A stretch of DNA of 64,000 nt from Marisa cornuarietis (taxonomy: Eukaryota; Mollusca; Gastropoda; Architaenioglossa; Ampullariidae), in contig SMMW01000153.1 in the NCBI GenBank assembly GCA_004794655.1, forward strand, positions 1,302,001-1,366,000, given 5' to 3'. The position numbers and the translations under genes were made by a program. Below, piece after piece: positions 1 to 11,479 of the stretch (the first letter of the stretch is position 1; each line of letters starts with the position of its first letter). The notes under the pieces are model-generated. The model made no database searches. It was not told the origin of the DNA and worked only from the letters and a program-made list of their open reading frames with translations.

Positions 1-160
1 CAGAAAAGGAAAGCCAGTAGATAAAAACCACACTCTGCTTTATTTTGCACCAATATTTTAATCTGAGGTTTTTGGTTGTTTTTTTTTAGCTTATTTACTT
101 CTTTTCTATTTAGATTAACTTCGTTAATTGTAGCATTCAACCAATATTATTCAAAAATAC

Positions 161-2811
161 CTGTTTTAGAAGATGTTGGCCAGTACTCTGCACCAAGATT
201 GCTAGCAACAGCCATTGCCCGTGTCTCTATTTCTGCATAGGCTGCTTCAGACTGCAAGACAAAATGGGGGCTTTATTGGTGGCAGAAGTTTTAATCCAGA
301 AAACATGAACACATGACTTGGTACATTTCTAAATAAAATGAAATCCATAAAATCAGTAATATCACAGGCTTTCTCATGTTACCAAACTGATACAAACTAA
401 GGGATCTAAAACTCTCAAGTCATGTTGCCAAACTGTTCATCTAAGACATTAAGAGAACTTTGAATCTTGCATGTAAAATGCAGTTTTAACAATAAAATAC
501 AAATGTCTTTAACAGAAACAAACCAGTAAATCTCTTTTCATTCCCACAAGAAATTTTATTGGGCTATCAGCATTTTCTGAAGCCTCTACCATCCATTTTG
601 GGGCGTTGTGTAATGACTGCTCATCAGAAAGGTCAAAAGCAACAATGACGACTGCAGACATAAAAATGTTACAAACATCCACAATTTATTAATACAGTTT
701 AGTAAGCATTTTTATCAACTAACTTGAACATGTAAAAGTTATTGAGGACAGAGCTGTGTCTTCAGAGTGTGCAAAAGTTTAAGTTAAAAAAAATTGAATA
801 TGAAAAATTAATGTTAAAAGGATAAATACAGAAACCATTTTCAATACATCATGAATCATTGAACTAGCTTATAATCTTCCATGAGAGTTCAATTATAAGT
901 TATGATTTAGAAATGAAGAAAACAGATAAACAAAAAGAAGAATAATGCAGTATCTCACTGTTGGCTCCTCTGTAGTATGAAGCTGCTATACACTTAAATC
1001 GCTCTTGCCCAGCTGTGTCCCAGCTGTCACAGATGAAAAAGGTCAGTTTTTCTCTTATAAATACTTAGTCAAGTACAGACTGTGTATACTATGTACCCTT
1101 TATGCTCCTATGAACCCTTTTACACATGCATCATATGAACATCAAATTCTTTTGAAATTCTCATCTCAGCCCTAGCAGAGCTCATTAGAAAGATAAGTAT
1201 GCCCACATTTGAAGAGTAAAGGGAATGGACAGAACTTGAAACTTCTCCACTTCAAAATCGACTCCAATAGTTGCTTTGTAGTCTCTATTGAACACATCAT
1301 TACAGAATCTGCAAAAACATATCAGAAAGCTGTTTTGAAAGTGCACATATACACATACATTCCACACTAAAATTTCTTTATTCGTACCAATAATCTATCT
1401 TTAGTTTCTGACTTGGCATAAAACACTTGTAAGCTAACCCTGTCTTTGAAGATTTTTTCAGACAAACTTTTGAAGATATCCCAATAGGTTCCAAGGGATT
1501 TTTTTTCCCCATAATTACTTTACTTATGAACTACCCAAGAGGAAAAAACAACAAAGCCTTTCTTGTAGTCCACTTCTGCTTACTAAATGTCAACTGTTAT
1601 CTGCTGCAGGCTCCATAATTCTAGCTGACAAACTATTTTATCAATATTCACCTGTTTACCAAACAAGTCTTCCCAACTGATACATCTCCAACAATCACAG
1701 CTTTGCAAATCTTCAGCCTGTGACAAAACATACCATTTGGATTTTGCTAAGAACGTTACAACTCTAAGCTGACGAATCATAAAAAATAACATTAAAGAGA
1801 TCCTTAAAGATTGTCACAGACAATACCAGTTAAGCATCTTCTTAGTCCTGTTTGCCCCCATTAAGCACAGGGCTGCAGTTCACAAGCATAGCTTACATTT
1901 TCCTTTTAATTATAAATAACACTAAGACATAAGAAGTTTGTATATATGTGTGTGTAATAATAATAATACAGTGTATTTATATAGTGCATTTTCCCAGTAA
2001 CAGTAGGCCTCAAAATGTTTTACACACAAGCATATGACACATGCTCACAATTATTTAGGGCATTAAATGCACCTTAAGACATAAACACATGCACACAAGA
2101 GCAGTGAAAGAAACCAGAGTACCTGGAAGAAAACCACCAACGGTTAGCCCTTAAAACAGGTATCACATCCAGAGAGAGGTATGTTAGAGCCAAAATATGA
2201 ACCCACAACACATGATTTTCACTGTCATGGTGGCCAGATTTAGAACTATGCCACCAACCACATCTGTGTGTGTGTGCACATGCAAGAATGCACATGTATT
2301 TTGCATACACATACCCTTAGGCATATTTAACAGAGAAAAAGGCAGTTCACAAGCACATGCATCACTAAGTTTACATACGCACATGAATATAGCACACTGC
2401 AACATATTCTTAAAAAACAACAACAATAAAGGCCATTTAAACTTACCCAACTCTACCCGTTCTGTTTTCTGCACATGCTGCCTTCACTTTTGGATGAAAG
2501 TTGATCTTACTGTATGGACTGGCACCAGGACAATATGGCTGAGAACAAAGTTGAATACAATTTATCTGGTATGAAAAATACTATACAGGTTATTTTAATT
2601 TTTTTAATGTATAAATTTAAAAAGTTATTTAAGTAAAAAGGAACTTTTTGTCAAAGAGAAAGAGAGTGCCTGAGTATTCTTTATCTTGCTAGCATCTGGA
2701 TGAGAAAAGTAGTTTGTGATAAGCTATTCACAAAGTACTCACCTCAGGAAACTGGGTAATGATGCGATCTTTAGGCACATTGGCTGATATGACAGTGTGT
2801 GCAGAGGACAT
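161..2811 (-). CDS. RAB34/RAB36: Rab34/Rab36-like small GTPase (5' part, 7 exons, runs off left edge)
   Basis: Seven coding exons on the minus strand: 2743-2811, 2447-2538, 1652-1717, 1207-1308, 959-1023, 524-651 and 161-251. All have GT-AG introns and consistent phase, giving about 204 residues; the C-terminal prenylation end lies left of the window. Visible motifs are G1 GDVSVGKT (residues about 64-71), switch I YKATIGVDFE, G3 WDTAGQERF (about 111-119), a G4-position KRD after VGM, and G5-like SSKTG. The long N-terminal extension before the G domain, with FHPKV then ACAENRTG, matches Rab34 and Rab36 and is absent from ordinary Rabs. These family members control Golgi/lysosome positioning and ciliary traffic. 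The G4 position reads M-K-R-D, not the canonical N-K-x-D; Rab34/36 also deviate here. The start at 2811 is the first Met and opens the extension. Rab34 versus Rab36 cannot be settled without the C-terminus. Confidence 0.93.
1950..2270. repeat. Dispersed repeat in Rab34/36 intron 2
   Basis: An (AAT)n stretch leads into TGTATTTATATAGTGCATTTTCCC, then 'CAAAATGTTTTACA', followed by a block with 'CCAGAGTACCTGGAAGAAAACC' and 'GAACCCACAACACATG'. This ordering resembles a well-known invertebrate repeat with a 'TTATATAGCGC' tail and a conserved 'GGAGTACCCGGAGAAAACC' body. It explains the short open frames seen here, which are not genes. Confidence 0.55.
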
Positions 2812-4854
2812 TTTTTCTCTAGGCATTCACAAGCAGAGTAACCAACTGCAAACACAAGAAATCAAACATTTTTATCCATTCTAGGACTTGGAAAAGAACA
2901 GTAGAGAGCGAGGCAAAGGATGCTGGAACCACAAGCCCAACTGAGGGGGGAGGTGGGGACGCCCAAAACCAGGTCCGCTGGAGAGGTGTTGTTGAGGCCC
3001 ATGCACCTCAATGAGTAGCAAGGACTAAACTAGGGAGATACTTTGATGACTGATTACACAGCTATCATTTAATTCATTCTAAGTCTTAATTGCTATACTT
3101 TGCCAATCATTGGAAACTGTCTACATGTGTGAGTGTGTGCGTATGAAGAACTCATGAATGCCTTTTTTCTAACACTAATATCTATGCAATAATAGTATTT
3201 CATCTGCTGTCTCACATTTCCATGCATATCTATTTCTAGCCATAAAGCATCTTGTTAAACCTATAACATTCAAAGTTGTAAATGTTTCCCTTCCAAATAT
3301 ACACATGCACCACTAAGAAAACAATCACTTACTGAATTAGAATGTCAGCTTTGAGAAAATTCTCTTTGTAAAATGGCAGACACCCACTGGAGAAGAAATG
3401 TATTACCACAATGGTGTGCTCTTAAAATAAAACAAGTTCACAGAATGACCTACTACTGCGCACGATGAGTGAGTGGTGAATGAATGTGGGACAGCGAAAA
3501 CAACAGTAGTGCCAATGACTAAGCAAAGCTCCGAAGACACGTTCAAAATGTATTTATTTTTCAGTAGTTCCTATGAACTATTTATTTAGTTATGTTTTAA
3601 TTTAAAACCTATGTATATCAATATTTTTTATGCACTTAGTATGCAGTGATACAAATTTGGAGTCAAAAAATGATGTGAACAGAAAAAAAATCATTATGGG
3701 TGGAGGGGAGGAGGTAGATGGGTGGAGGAAACAAAGTCTATTGGCCAAAGTGTCATTTCAGATTTGGAAATGATAGCTTGGCATGTAATAACGCAAGACA
3801 TATTACTCAATAGACTTTTGGAATCTGGTCAGGGATATGAACCTTCAGAAGCTACTGGTACAACACAATAACTTTAATGGTCTATTATTTTTCCATAACC
3901 TACTGCATACACAAAAAATATAATCTGCATCTAGGTCAGGCTGTCACCACATCCCATATGGCAAAGTAAACAAGATGCTAGCACCTAGTTTAGCGAAAAA
4001 ATTAATGCTCAGCATGCTTGTCACCATGGCTGTCAGTGTGTGCTGGAAAATATCAGCATGTGTCTCAACAGCTGTTTTCAGAAAATTTACTTTAAATGTC
4101 ATCAGTAAATTAAGATATTGCTAGGACAAGAGGGCTGCAACATCATGATGGTAAAAGGCTGCCATAGTTTAGTGTATATATTTCTTTTAAAATGTGAAAA
4201 AAACACACTTAACTTTCATGTATCAGGATGCAAAGCATAACTTGAGAAGGAAAACAAACAGCTAAGATGCCCTCTTCAAGGTGCACACGAATTTATAGGC
4301 AGATTGTACTTTTAGCAATTTGTTGTTCAGGTCCAAATTTTCTACTTAATCGTGCTTTACATTATTTATCATGGATCATAATGATATATATGAACGTTTA
4401 AAAAAATATTTCTGAAGTGTACTAGGTTTTCTATGTGCACATGCATGCACACACATAATTATTTATTACTGATTTTTTTTTTATATATATGTCTCTAATC
4501 TGTAAACTTAACATTTTCCATTTCTGAGTCTTTCTTTTTTCATCCATACCAAAGGACCTGATTTTACTAAAAGAATGATGCTGCTTCTTATAATACAGAC
4601 CCTCAATGGGAATATATTATTTAAGATCGACAGGTTTTTCCCTCCCTCTGAATTTCAGACATTATACTTAAGTTATGAAATCAAAATATTTTGTCAGTCA
4701 ATCTGCTTTTGCTTGTAAGATAAAAATTAGTTCACCACTTTTTATTCCAAATTATTTATGATACTGTACAGTGCCTTGTGCTTTAGAAATGTTATCTGTG
4801 TTTTAATAGTGACTATTGGGGCTTGCAAATGACTCTAAATATCAGTAAATTCTG

Positions 4855-4858
<4 letters not shown>
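2812..4858. other. Intergenic and 5' flank of Rab34/36, no gene seen
   Basis: This is AT-rich DNA upstream of the Rab34/36 start. A 5' UTR exon of that gene probably lies near 2820-3400, but I cannot place it. A purine-rich patch lies at 2890-2970. No reading frame, repeat family or RNA gene could be supported. Confidence 0.5.

Positions 4859-4950
<92 letters not shown>
4859..4950. repeat. (TG)39 microsatellite followed by (AG)n
   Basis: An uninterrupted TG dinucleotide run from 4859 to about 4936 changes abruptly to AG up to about 4950. It lies between the Rab34/36 and RPL23A genes. The perfect, long repeat suggests length polymorphism and possibly collapsed assembly. Confidence 0.97.
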
Positions 4951-4951
<1 letters not shown>

Positions 4952-5644
4952 AATTCCTGTATGAGCTATTTAGGTAGAACGTTATGAAAAAGTCATGAAA
5001 TTAATCGGTTTGTGGTATATGCTTCGTCGTGTTCATACATAAGCTTCACTGATGTGCAGTTCATCATTTCCACTGAAACGTGTGTTCACTCTAACCATTA
5101 ATACGAAGTAATTTATTATTTTAAACATAAAACCTTTCTTTTAAAAAAAACCCAGAGATTATGTCTCATTTCTTCAACAGCTCGAAAAGGATAGATTAAC
5201 ACTTTAATGCTATAATATGTCTGCAGATGAATGTGTACAGAAGAATATGCAATGCATATATACAATATACAATGCATCCTTATTTCTATTTCCTAACGAG
5301 TCACAAATTTATATCAATAAATTTAGCATCTATGGTCGACACAAATTTAATCTCCCGCCAAGACAATATGCAATCCGATATAGTTTTGCTTATTTTTGTT
5401 TCGAATTGGAACTGGCTACACTATAAGTATTACAGATGTAATACAGATAGGTTGATCTCACCTAAGACCGGTAGTCAGGTCCAACGCCGCTTATGTCTTA
5501 CACATAAAAAACCTGTTTTGATTAATTTGTGCAGAGCTATAAATCCTTACTGCCAGAGTACTAAGGACGCCATATCTCAACAATGCGGAAACGGAAACGT
5601 CTCTCTTAAGGTGTGGGTTTTCACGCCGGGGACCCCGTGAATTT

Positions 5645-5679
5645 ACTGTGTAAACCCCTTTCCGGTCTCTGAGATCAAC
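5645..5679 (+). promoter_or_regulatory. RPL23A 5' leader with TOP-like pyrimidine tract
   Basis: The bases just upstream of the RPL23A start hold CCCCTTTCC (5653-5661) followed by a short GC-balanced leader ending GAGATCAAC-ATG. A cytosine-led pyrimidine run at the cap is the 5' TOP signature of ribosomal protein mRNAs, which places their translation under mTOR/LARP1 control. The transcription start itself is inferred. Confidence 0.5.
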
Positions 5680-8422
5680 ATGGCACCGAAGAAGACCACA
5701 AAGAAGACAGAAAGTATGTAAATAATTTGTATATAAGTTTTTTTCAGAATGCATTTATTTCCTTTCTAGTTCATTAAGAAGATTGCTTGATATTACAGTC
5801 TTCTTATTTTGTTAAAACTGTCACAGTGTACGTGGAACCCGTTAAAGAATGCGAAAAGTAGCAAGTCGAAAGCACATTGACACATGAAAAGGGCACATGT
5901 TCGCTGCGATAATTTGACTGTAGTCTTATAATGGACATGTAATCAATCATCACTTGTGAGATAGACTACTGTTTTATGCATAAATCATTGCCAACATATA
6001 AAGTTTAAAAAATAATGCGTAATGGTTGCGACGCTGTGAGTGACATGAAGAAAATCCGAATCACCAGTTGTGATAAGAGCGTGCCCCTCATCTCATGCCC
6101 CCTTATTGCGGTGCTTCATTATAGGCTTTTCTGTTTTGACGCTTTGAAATTTCGTTTTATACTGTTTCCATAAGTTAACTTTACATTTTAAAATTAAATT
6201 TTTTAGTCTTGATAAATATATTTCGTAAAAGCAAGTTCCTCGAGCAGATATCAAAAATATAGTTATTTCTTACAAATTCTAGTCTAATTTGTAAAGGTAG
6301 ATTGTTGATTGTTAATTAAAATTATTTCGGAAACGCTTGTGAAACGTTTATCGTTATGTTCTGATCTTGAGTAAAAGCTGACTGTGAGATGCTGACCTTT
6401 TTTAGAGGCATATTGACTTTCACTTTTGTAGAGCCTGTTAAGAAAGAGGAGGAGAAGGCAGCAGCGCCTGCTGCTCCTGCAGCAAAAGAGTCTGCTGCCC
6501 CAGCAAAGGCAAAAGATAAGGCCAAGCGTGCAAAGAAGAGGGTTCTTCATGGACAACATGAAAAACGGTCACGAAAAATACGTACTTCTGTTCATTTTCA
6601 CAGACCTCGGACCCTGAGGCTGCCCAGGGCACCACGCTACCCGAGGAAAAGTGCTCCACGAGCCAATAAGTAAGCAACCCGTTCATTCGACATGTTTGTA
6701 GTTGGAGGGTGTTCTTCAACATATATCAAGATTATTTATTATCATTTGCTTGTTTAAATAATCAGTGTTTTAGGCTATAGCTTCCATGTGACTTTTGACA
6801 GCTGGTGTCTTTCAATCAGGAGTTGATATTTTTCCAAATTAATGAATGCCAGCTTTAAAAATCCCCCTACCCCCTGTTCCCATCGTTCTGTCATTGCTTT
6901 CATTTTTCTGTTATTTTTTGCAGATTGGATGCTTTCCGTATTGTCAAATTTCCATTGACAACTGAGTCTGCGATGAAAAAAATTGAAGACAACAACACCC
7001 TTGTCTTCATTGTTGATAAGCGTGCCAACAAAGCCCTGGTGAAACAAGCTGTCAAGAAGCTGTATGACATCGAGGTAGCAAAGGTCAACACCCTCATCAG
7101 GTATTTGTCTCATGCAGTGTAAAAATGTACTGAATTGAATTATACATTTGCTTAAAGGGATTCTCACCCATGTATTCAGATTAAAAAGTGGCATTAATTA
7201 CGACAACAATACCACTACGTTTCACGATTTCTACTGTTATTTCGCTTTTGCTGATGTGCATCTGTCCGAAAACTGACTGAAATGCGTAACGTCTGGGTCA
7301 GTAACTGAAAAGGTCGCAAGAGCCTCGATTTCGATTTGTGAACCTGACACTTGCAAATACCGTTGTCAGCCGGGGAAACTCCTCACAATTCGAAATCAAG
7401 GCTCTTGTGCCCTTTTTAGCTGATTCTGTGGCGCTATCCACAGCTTGCAAGTCTGCCATTGTTATTGCCAATAAAGCCTCACACTTAAGGAATTCCGTGC
7501 TCGGACTGCTTCGTCTAGTGCTCATTAATCTTCGGAAACCAGCACAATCTCTCGCCTTCAACGACAAATTGCACTTTAACAAGCCCGATGTGGCTTAAAT
7601 GTCCGATATATTTGGGGTCTTGATTCAACGAATCCCAAAAGTTTGTATTTAGAGGTGACAATCCCTTTGAATAGCAGCTGCAAGCAATCTGTGGTTGTCT
7701 AGATTTTCAGTGAGTTATTGTGATGTTGAGAAAAGTTTCTGATGCATTTCTTTTTTAAAGGAAAAAACTCATCAAACCATTCCATTAAATGGCCACTTTC
7801 TGGTGTTGAGAATGTGCTACACACTGCCTGCGGTTATGATGTGTGCTGCAAGTAGTCATGAAATGTGGATCTCGCTACATTTTATGAAATTAAATAATAG
7901 CTTCTATTCATTTTAACACGTTTGTGTGTAATTGTGTTAAATGTGGGGCTTTTTTTTTTTTTGCAGGCCCGATGGTGAAAAGAAGGCATATGTAAGGCTA
8001 ATGCCGGACTATGATGCCTTGGATGTTGCTAACAAGGTCAGTTTTACCTTATGGTAAAGCACTTATCTGGGACATGCCTTGTGAAGGAAATTTTATTGTA
8101 GGGATGGAATGCAAGGTTGCTGCAACTGAAAAGTATAAGGGTGCTGATTAAGTTGCAAGATATTTTGGGAAACTGTATGATTAAAGTCGACCAGGGTTAC
8201 GCAATGCCTTCATTCATAGTCCTGTTGTATTGTGGGAAGATTAACATATTTACATTTCACTAGTCCTATGGGGAGAAGTGATTATTTATGTTACAAAGAT
8301 TTCTTACTGTGGGGATAGTTACTTGGTGTTATAAAGGAAGTTCTTTTCTAAAACATGTTGGAGTGGTTGTATATTACTTTCTAAATATTAAATTTTTTCT
8401 TTTTCAGATTGGCATTATCTAA
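5680..8422 (+). CDS. RPL23A: 60S ribosomal protein L23a (uL23)
   Basis: Five exons at 5680-5713, 6432-6669, 6924-7100, 7967-8036 and 8408-8422 join in phase to 177 residues, slightly longer than the human protein (156). The N-terminus MAPKKTTKK is followed by an Ala/Lys-rich arm ([16 protein letters not shown]). Then come [25 protein letters not shown], the strongly conserved [16 protein letters not shown] (exon 3), [17 protein letters not shown] and the C-terminal [14 protein letters not shown]. uL23 sits at the peptide exit tunnel of the large subunit, contacts 28S rRNA through the basic arm, and docks SRP and nascent-chain factors. The start has a short TOP-like leader. The tiny last exon codes only IGII plus stop, and a poly(A) signal follows at 8442. 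The extra length lies in the low-complexity N-terminal arm, which varies among animals. Confidence 0.98.
7152..7672. mobile_element. Foldback/MITE-like element in RPL23A intron 3
   Basis: The ends are inverted copies, AAAGGGATTCTCACC near 7154 and GGTGACAATCCCTTT near 7655-7670, with one mismatch. A second, longer inverted pair lies inside: about 40 bases around 7303-7343 (with GCAAGAGCCTCGATTTCGA) and its complement around 7385-7425 (with TCGAAATCAAGGCTCTTG). RNA from this intron would form a strong stem. There is no coding capacity; the small open frame at 7338-7598 is a by-product. No clear target duplication could be assigned, so the superfamily is unknown. Confidence 0.65.
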
Positions 8423-8441
8423 GCTGCTTTGCAATTGTTGA

Positions 8442-8447
8442 AATAAA
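8442..8447 (+). terminator. RPL23A poly(A) signal
   Basis: AATAAA lies 20 bases after the RPL23A stop codon, giving the very short 3' UTR usual for ribosomal protein genes. Confidence 0.8.
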
Positions 8448-9047
8448 AGACTGGCAAAATATATTACTTTCACAATTTTCTTTTGTGTGTGAGCATGTGG
8501 TTCATATCTTAATCATTACTTTTGGTAGCATAAGGTAAAAAAAAATGTTTTTATCTAGACAAGGGGCCTTTGTGTAACATGAAAGTCATGCGAAAAACAT
8601 ACTGCATGTCTATCCTTTTTTAATTGTTTTATAACCATGAGCCTTCAATCTCTCTGGAGAGTGGTTTGCTCCCTTGGCTTGTGATGGCTATTTTTAAAAA
8701 ATTGTGCCGACGCATGGGCTTTTTTTGTTTTGTCAAGTGAATTAAGCGAACAAATAACCAGACGGCTTTTTAATATCTGAGCTCGTGTCTAGACTTAATT
8801 ACACTACGGTTTTTTCCAAGAAAAAATATATTGGGAGTTGTACATGTAAAAAGTAAGGATGCAAGGGCGTGCCAATCGGAAATTCCCATTTCTAAAGTTA
8901 GTCGATCTTGCATGATCAGGTGCGTGTTTGTGCAATCGCACGTTGGGGCTAACACATAAAAGGGATATTCTACTTCGTCGACAATTGACTTGCTATAACT
9001 CGGCATCTTCATTAGATTGGAATAAATAAGACGGCTTCGGTACGGCC

Positions 9048-11313
9048 ATGTCCTTCGCAGAAGATAAGGGAGAGGCCGTCTCGACACGCAAGGTACAGAA
9101 TGAGTCCATTGGGTGTAAAAAGTCACTTTCGGTGGAAAGAGTGTCGCCGATGACGAAAAGGGTGGGAAACAAGGAAAGCTCATCACAGAACTCTTCGCGA
9201 CTAGCAGAGGCAGACTTCCACGACGTAGAAGCAACACAGTTTCTTCACGACATCGTAGCAAAGGCATGGCCGCTGGGTGTCGAACCATACGTCCGACAGC
9301 GAAGTGCACACTGGCCCCCTAATGGCCAACACATCCTGGCTCATTTTGATGACAGCAGTATCATTGTTTATCAAGCTTATTGTCCTGAAATCGCGGACTA
9401 TGCCGTCAAACATCAGCGGTGAGTGAATTGTGGCGATGTTCGTGAAAACACATCCTTGCCAGGTTTAACAAAGTGCGTACACAAAATCTGGATTTTATTA
9501 AATTGCAAGCGGATAAAAGTTTTCATGCCACCAAAGTTTTCCAGTAAGAAAAATGACTGGTGCAACTAGGAAGCGATCTTAAATATAAACAAATCTTTGC
9601 GAGCTTCATTTTACAGTGTCAACAAAGCATTAATAAAAAAACCATTTAATGAAAAAGATAAATTAAAATTATACTTGAATAAAGCATTGACTGATTTACT
9701 TATACATTTCATCTACTCCTTATTAGTCTTAATCTGATAATAAAGTTCATGACAGACAGCTTTACTAAGCTCATCAACCAGTTTCTTAAAGTTTAACCCA
9801 CTTACCCCTGGGTAAAATCTGACCTGACCTTTGGAAGCCAGGGTTAAAATTAGAAGCGGTGATGGCAAAACGAGGTCTGGTTTGTTTTATTTTACTGTTT
9901 CTTTAATTTTTGACATAGATCAAGAAACCTATATATTTTTGGAAAGGAAAAAGCTTGAACTTTGCAATAAAAATAATATCAGCTGTCTATCTTCACTCTG
10001 GTGCCAGCAATAATCCAAGAACATTCATAGTTCACATGCTCACAACATTCACAAAAAAATAAACTTTCACTTTTAAACTGCTGTACAAGTTCAAATTTTA
10101 ATGTCATTTGTCCAAAACACAGAAAACTATTTACAGAGCATGTGTAGATAAGATGCAGTTCAGCTATAGTACCTGACACAGCTACCAAGGCACAATTTTT
10201 ACATAAGCAATACCTATAAATTGTTATGAACAAATACCATACGGGGTTACGTTTGTTTTCATCATTGCTGGAACACATTAAAACAACCAATACATTTTTA
10301 GAAAAGAAAAAGCTTGAACTTTGAAATAAATGGAATGAAGCGTATTTTGATAAAGAGCTCTGTGTTCTACCAACAGATTTGGTGGTGATAAGTTTAGTTT
10401 TGACCGAATGTCTTGGATTAAGACCAACTTCTTGTGGATGATGTATCGCTGTGGATGGGCGACCAAGCCTAAACAAGAGCGGGTGCTTGCCGTCAGGATA
10501 ACACTGGATGGGTTCAACCAGATTCTGTCAGCAGCATACACTGCCAAGGTAGAGATCATGTAAATTTAGGTATATTTTACACATGCAAATAAAAAAAGTC
10601 AAAAATGAATGTTGATTGTTGAAATATCTGAAGCACAAGATGAGTTTAAAAGATAGCTAAACATTCAAAGTCTTGTGTTGGAAATGTTTGCAGTTGCAGA
10701 AAAGTCAAAAACTTCAGACAGGTGACATTTCAGTCCGTTTGCAATGGGATCCAGACCATGATACCAATGCCATCAAAGAGACAAGAAGAGCTATTCAGTT
10801 GGGACTAAAACAAGAGGTGACTGTTACGATCATGTGAATCATTTTCATGTTTTACTGAAAACTGAAATTTACGTTATCTTCCATGCAGTTTCATATTTTT
10901 TACAATTTTAAGTGAGCATGTGTTTTGCTTCAAGCTTAAAAATTAATTGGAAAGACCTTTAAATATGTGTTTATGCATAGAACATAATCCAAAGTCCATT
11001 TTTCATTTAGGTGTGTTGTACCTGATAACTTTTAACATGAAAAAATGTATGTTTTCAAATGCTGATTGAACTAAATATTTCATTATTTTCTTTCATTTAG
11101 ATTCTGTATAACTATGCCACTCGGTGGGTGATGAGCATAACAGACATTACTCAGTTTGTGCACCATCAGCACAACGTTCTGCACAAGAAAGGGCAGCATG
11201 AATTTATCATGCCATGTGAACGAGTGTACATCCCCCCTTCATCTAGTATCTGTCAACAAATAGCACTTGACTCTCACAAAACGTCTGAAGCTCAACTTGT
11301 GAATATTTCTTAA
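9048..11313 (+). CDS. DUF4291 family protein
   Basis: Four exons (9048-9418, 10377-10548, 10694-10816, 11101-11313) give 292 residues. The first 75 or so residues are Ser/Lys-rich and low complexity. The rest follows the DUF4291 (PF14124) pattern end to end: NGQHILAHFDDSSIIVYQAY and AVKHQ in exon 1; FGGDKFSFDRMSWIKTNFLW, MMYRCGWATK and QERVLAVRI in exon 2; VRLQWDPDHD and RRAIQLGL in exon 3; W(V)MSITDITQFVH and CERVY(I)PP in exon 4. The family is widespread in bacteria and has no assigned function that I can state. The clustered invariant Arg, Trp, Asp and His residues suggest an enzyme or nucleic-acid-binding fold. The three introns show the gene is resident in an animal genome and not bacterial contamination. 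It starts about 600 bases after RPL23A on the same strand. The start codon is the first Met of the open frame. Confidence 0.9.
9926..10331 (+). repeat. Short direct repeat pair in DUF4291 intron 1
   Basis: About 45 bases at 9926-9971 (with GGAAAGGAAAAAGCTTGAAC) recur at about 10284-10330 (with AGAAAAGAAAAAGCTTGAAC), each ending in AATAAA-like sequence. The copies are about 355 bases apart and roughly 85% alike by eye. The second copy abuts the acceptor of exon 2. The pair could be a local duplication or two copies of one repeat. Confidence 0.6.
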
Positions 11314-11465
11314 TTCCTACCACCTCATGGACACTTGGAAGTAGTTTGTGGCTCAAGAAATTTCCTCTTCTTTTAATACGTTTTGTTGATACCTATTTGC
11401 AACATTTGTATCAAAATGTTAAAAAAAAACAAAAAAAAAACAGTATCATGTTTTTTTCCATAAAA

Positions 11466-11471
11466 AATAAA
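11466..11471 (+). terminator. DUF4291 gene poly(A) signal
   Basis: AATAAA about 150 bases downstream of the DUF4291 stop codon, in an A-rich stretch; it is the first such hexamer after the stop. Confidence 0.6.
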
Positions 11472-11479
11472 ATGTTTTA

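Noticed and set aside
2184..2574. Overlapping open frames of 96-125 codons on both strands
   Set aside because: They cover Rab34/36 exon 2 and a dispersed repeat; composition is repeat-derived (GTGTGT/ACACAC).
7338..7598. 86-codon open frame in RPL23A intron 3
   Set aside because: It lies wholly within the foldback element and its frame spans the inverted arms; no protein similarity is apparent.
5714..8407. Possible C/D-box snoRNAs in RPL23A introns, as in vertebrate RPL23A
   Set aside because: C-box-like TGATGT occurs near 7719, 7838 and 7255, but no properly spaced D box with terminal stem was found, so no snoRNA is called.
9979..10476. 165-codon open frame on the minus strand over DUF4291 exon 2
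   Set aside because: It is the antisense shadow of a conserved plus-strand exon and intron; no motif, and it ignores the splice structure.
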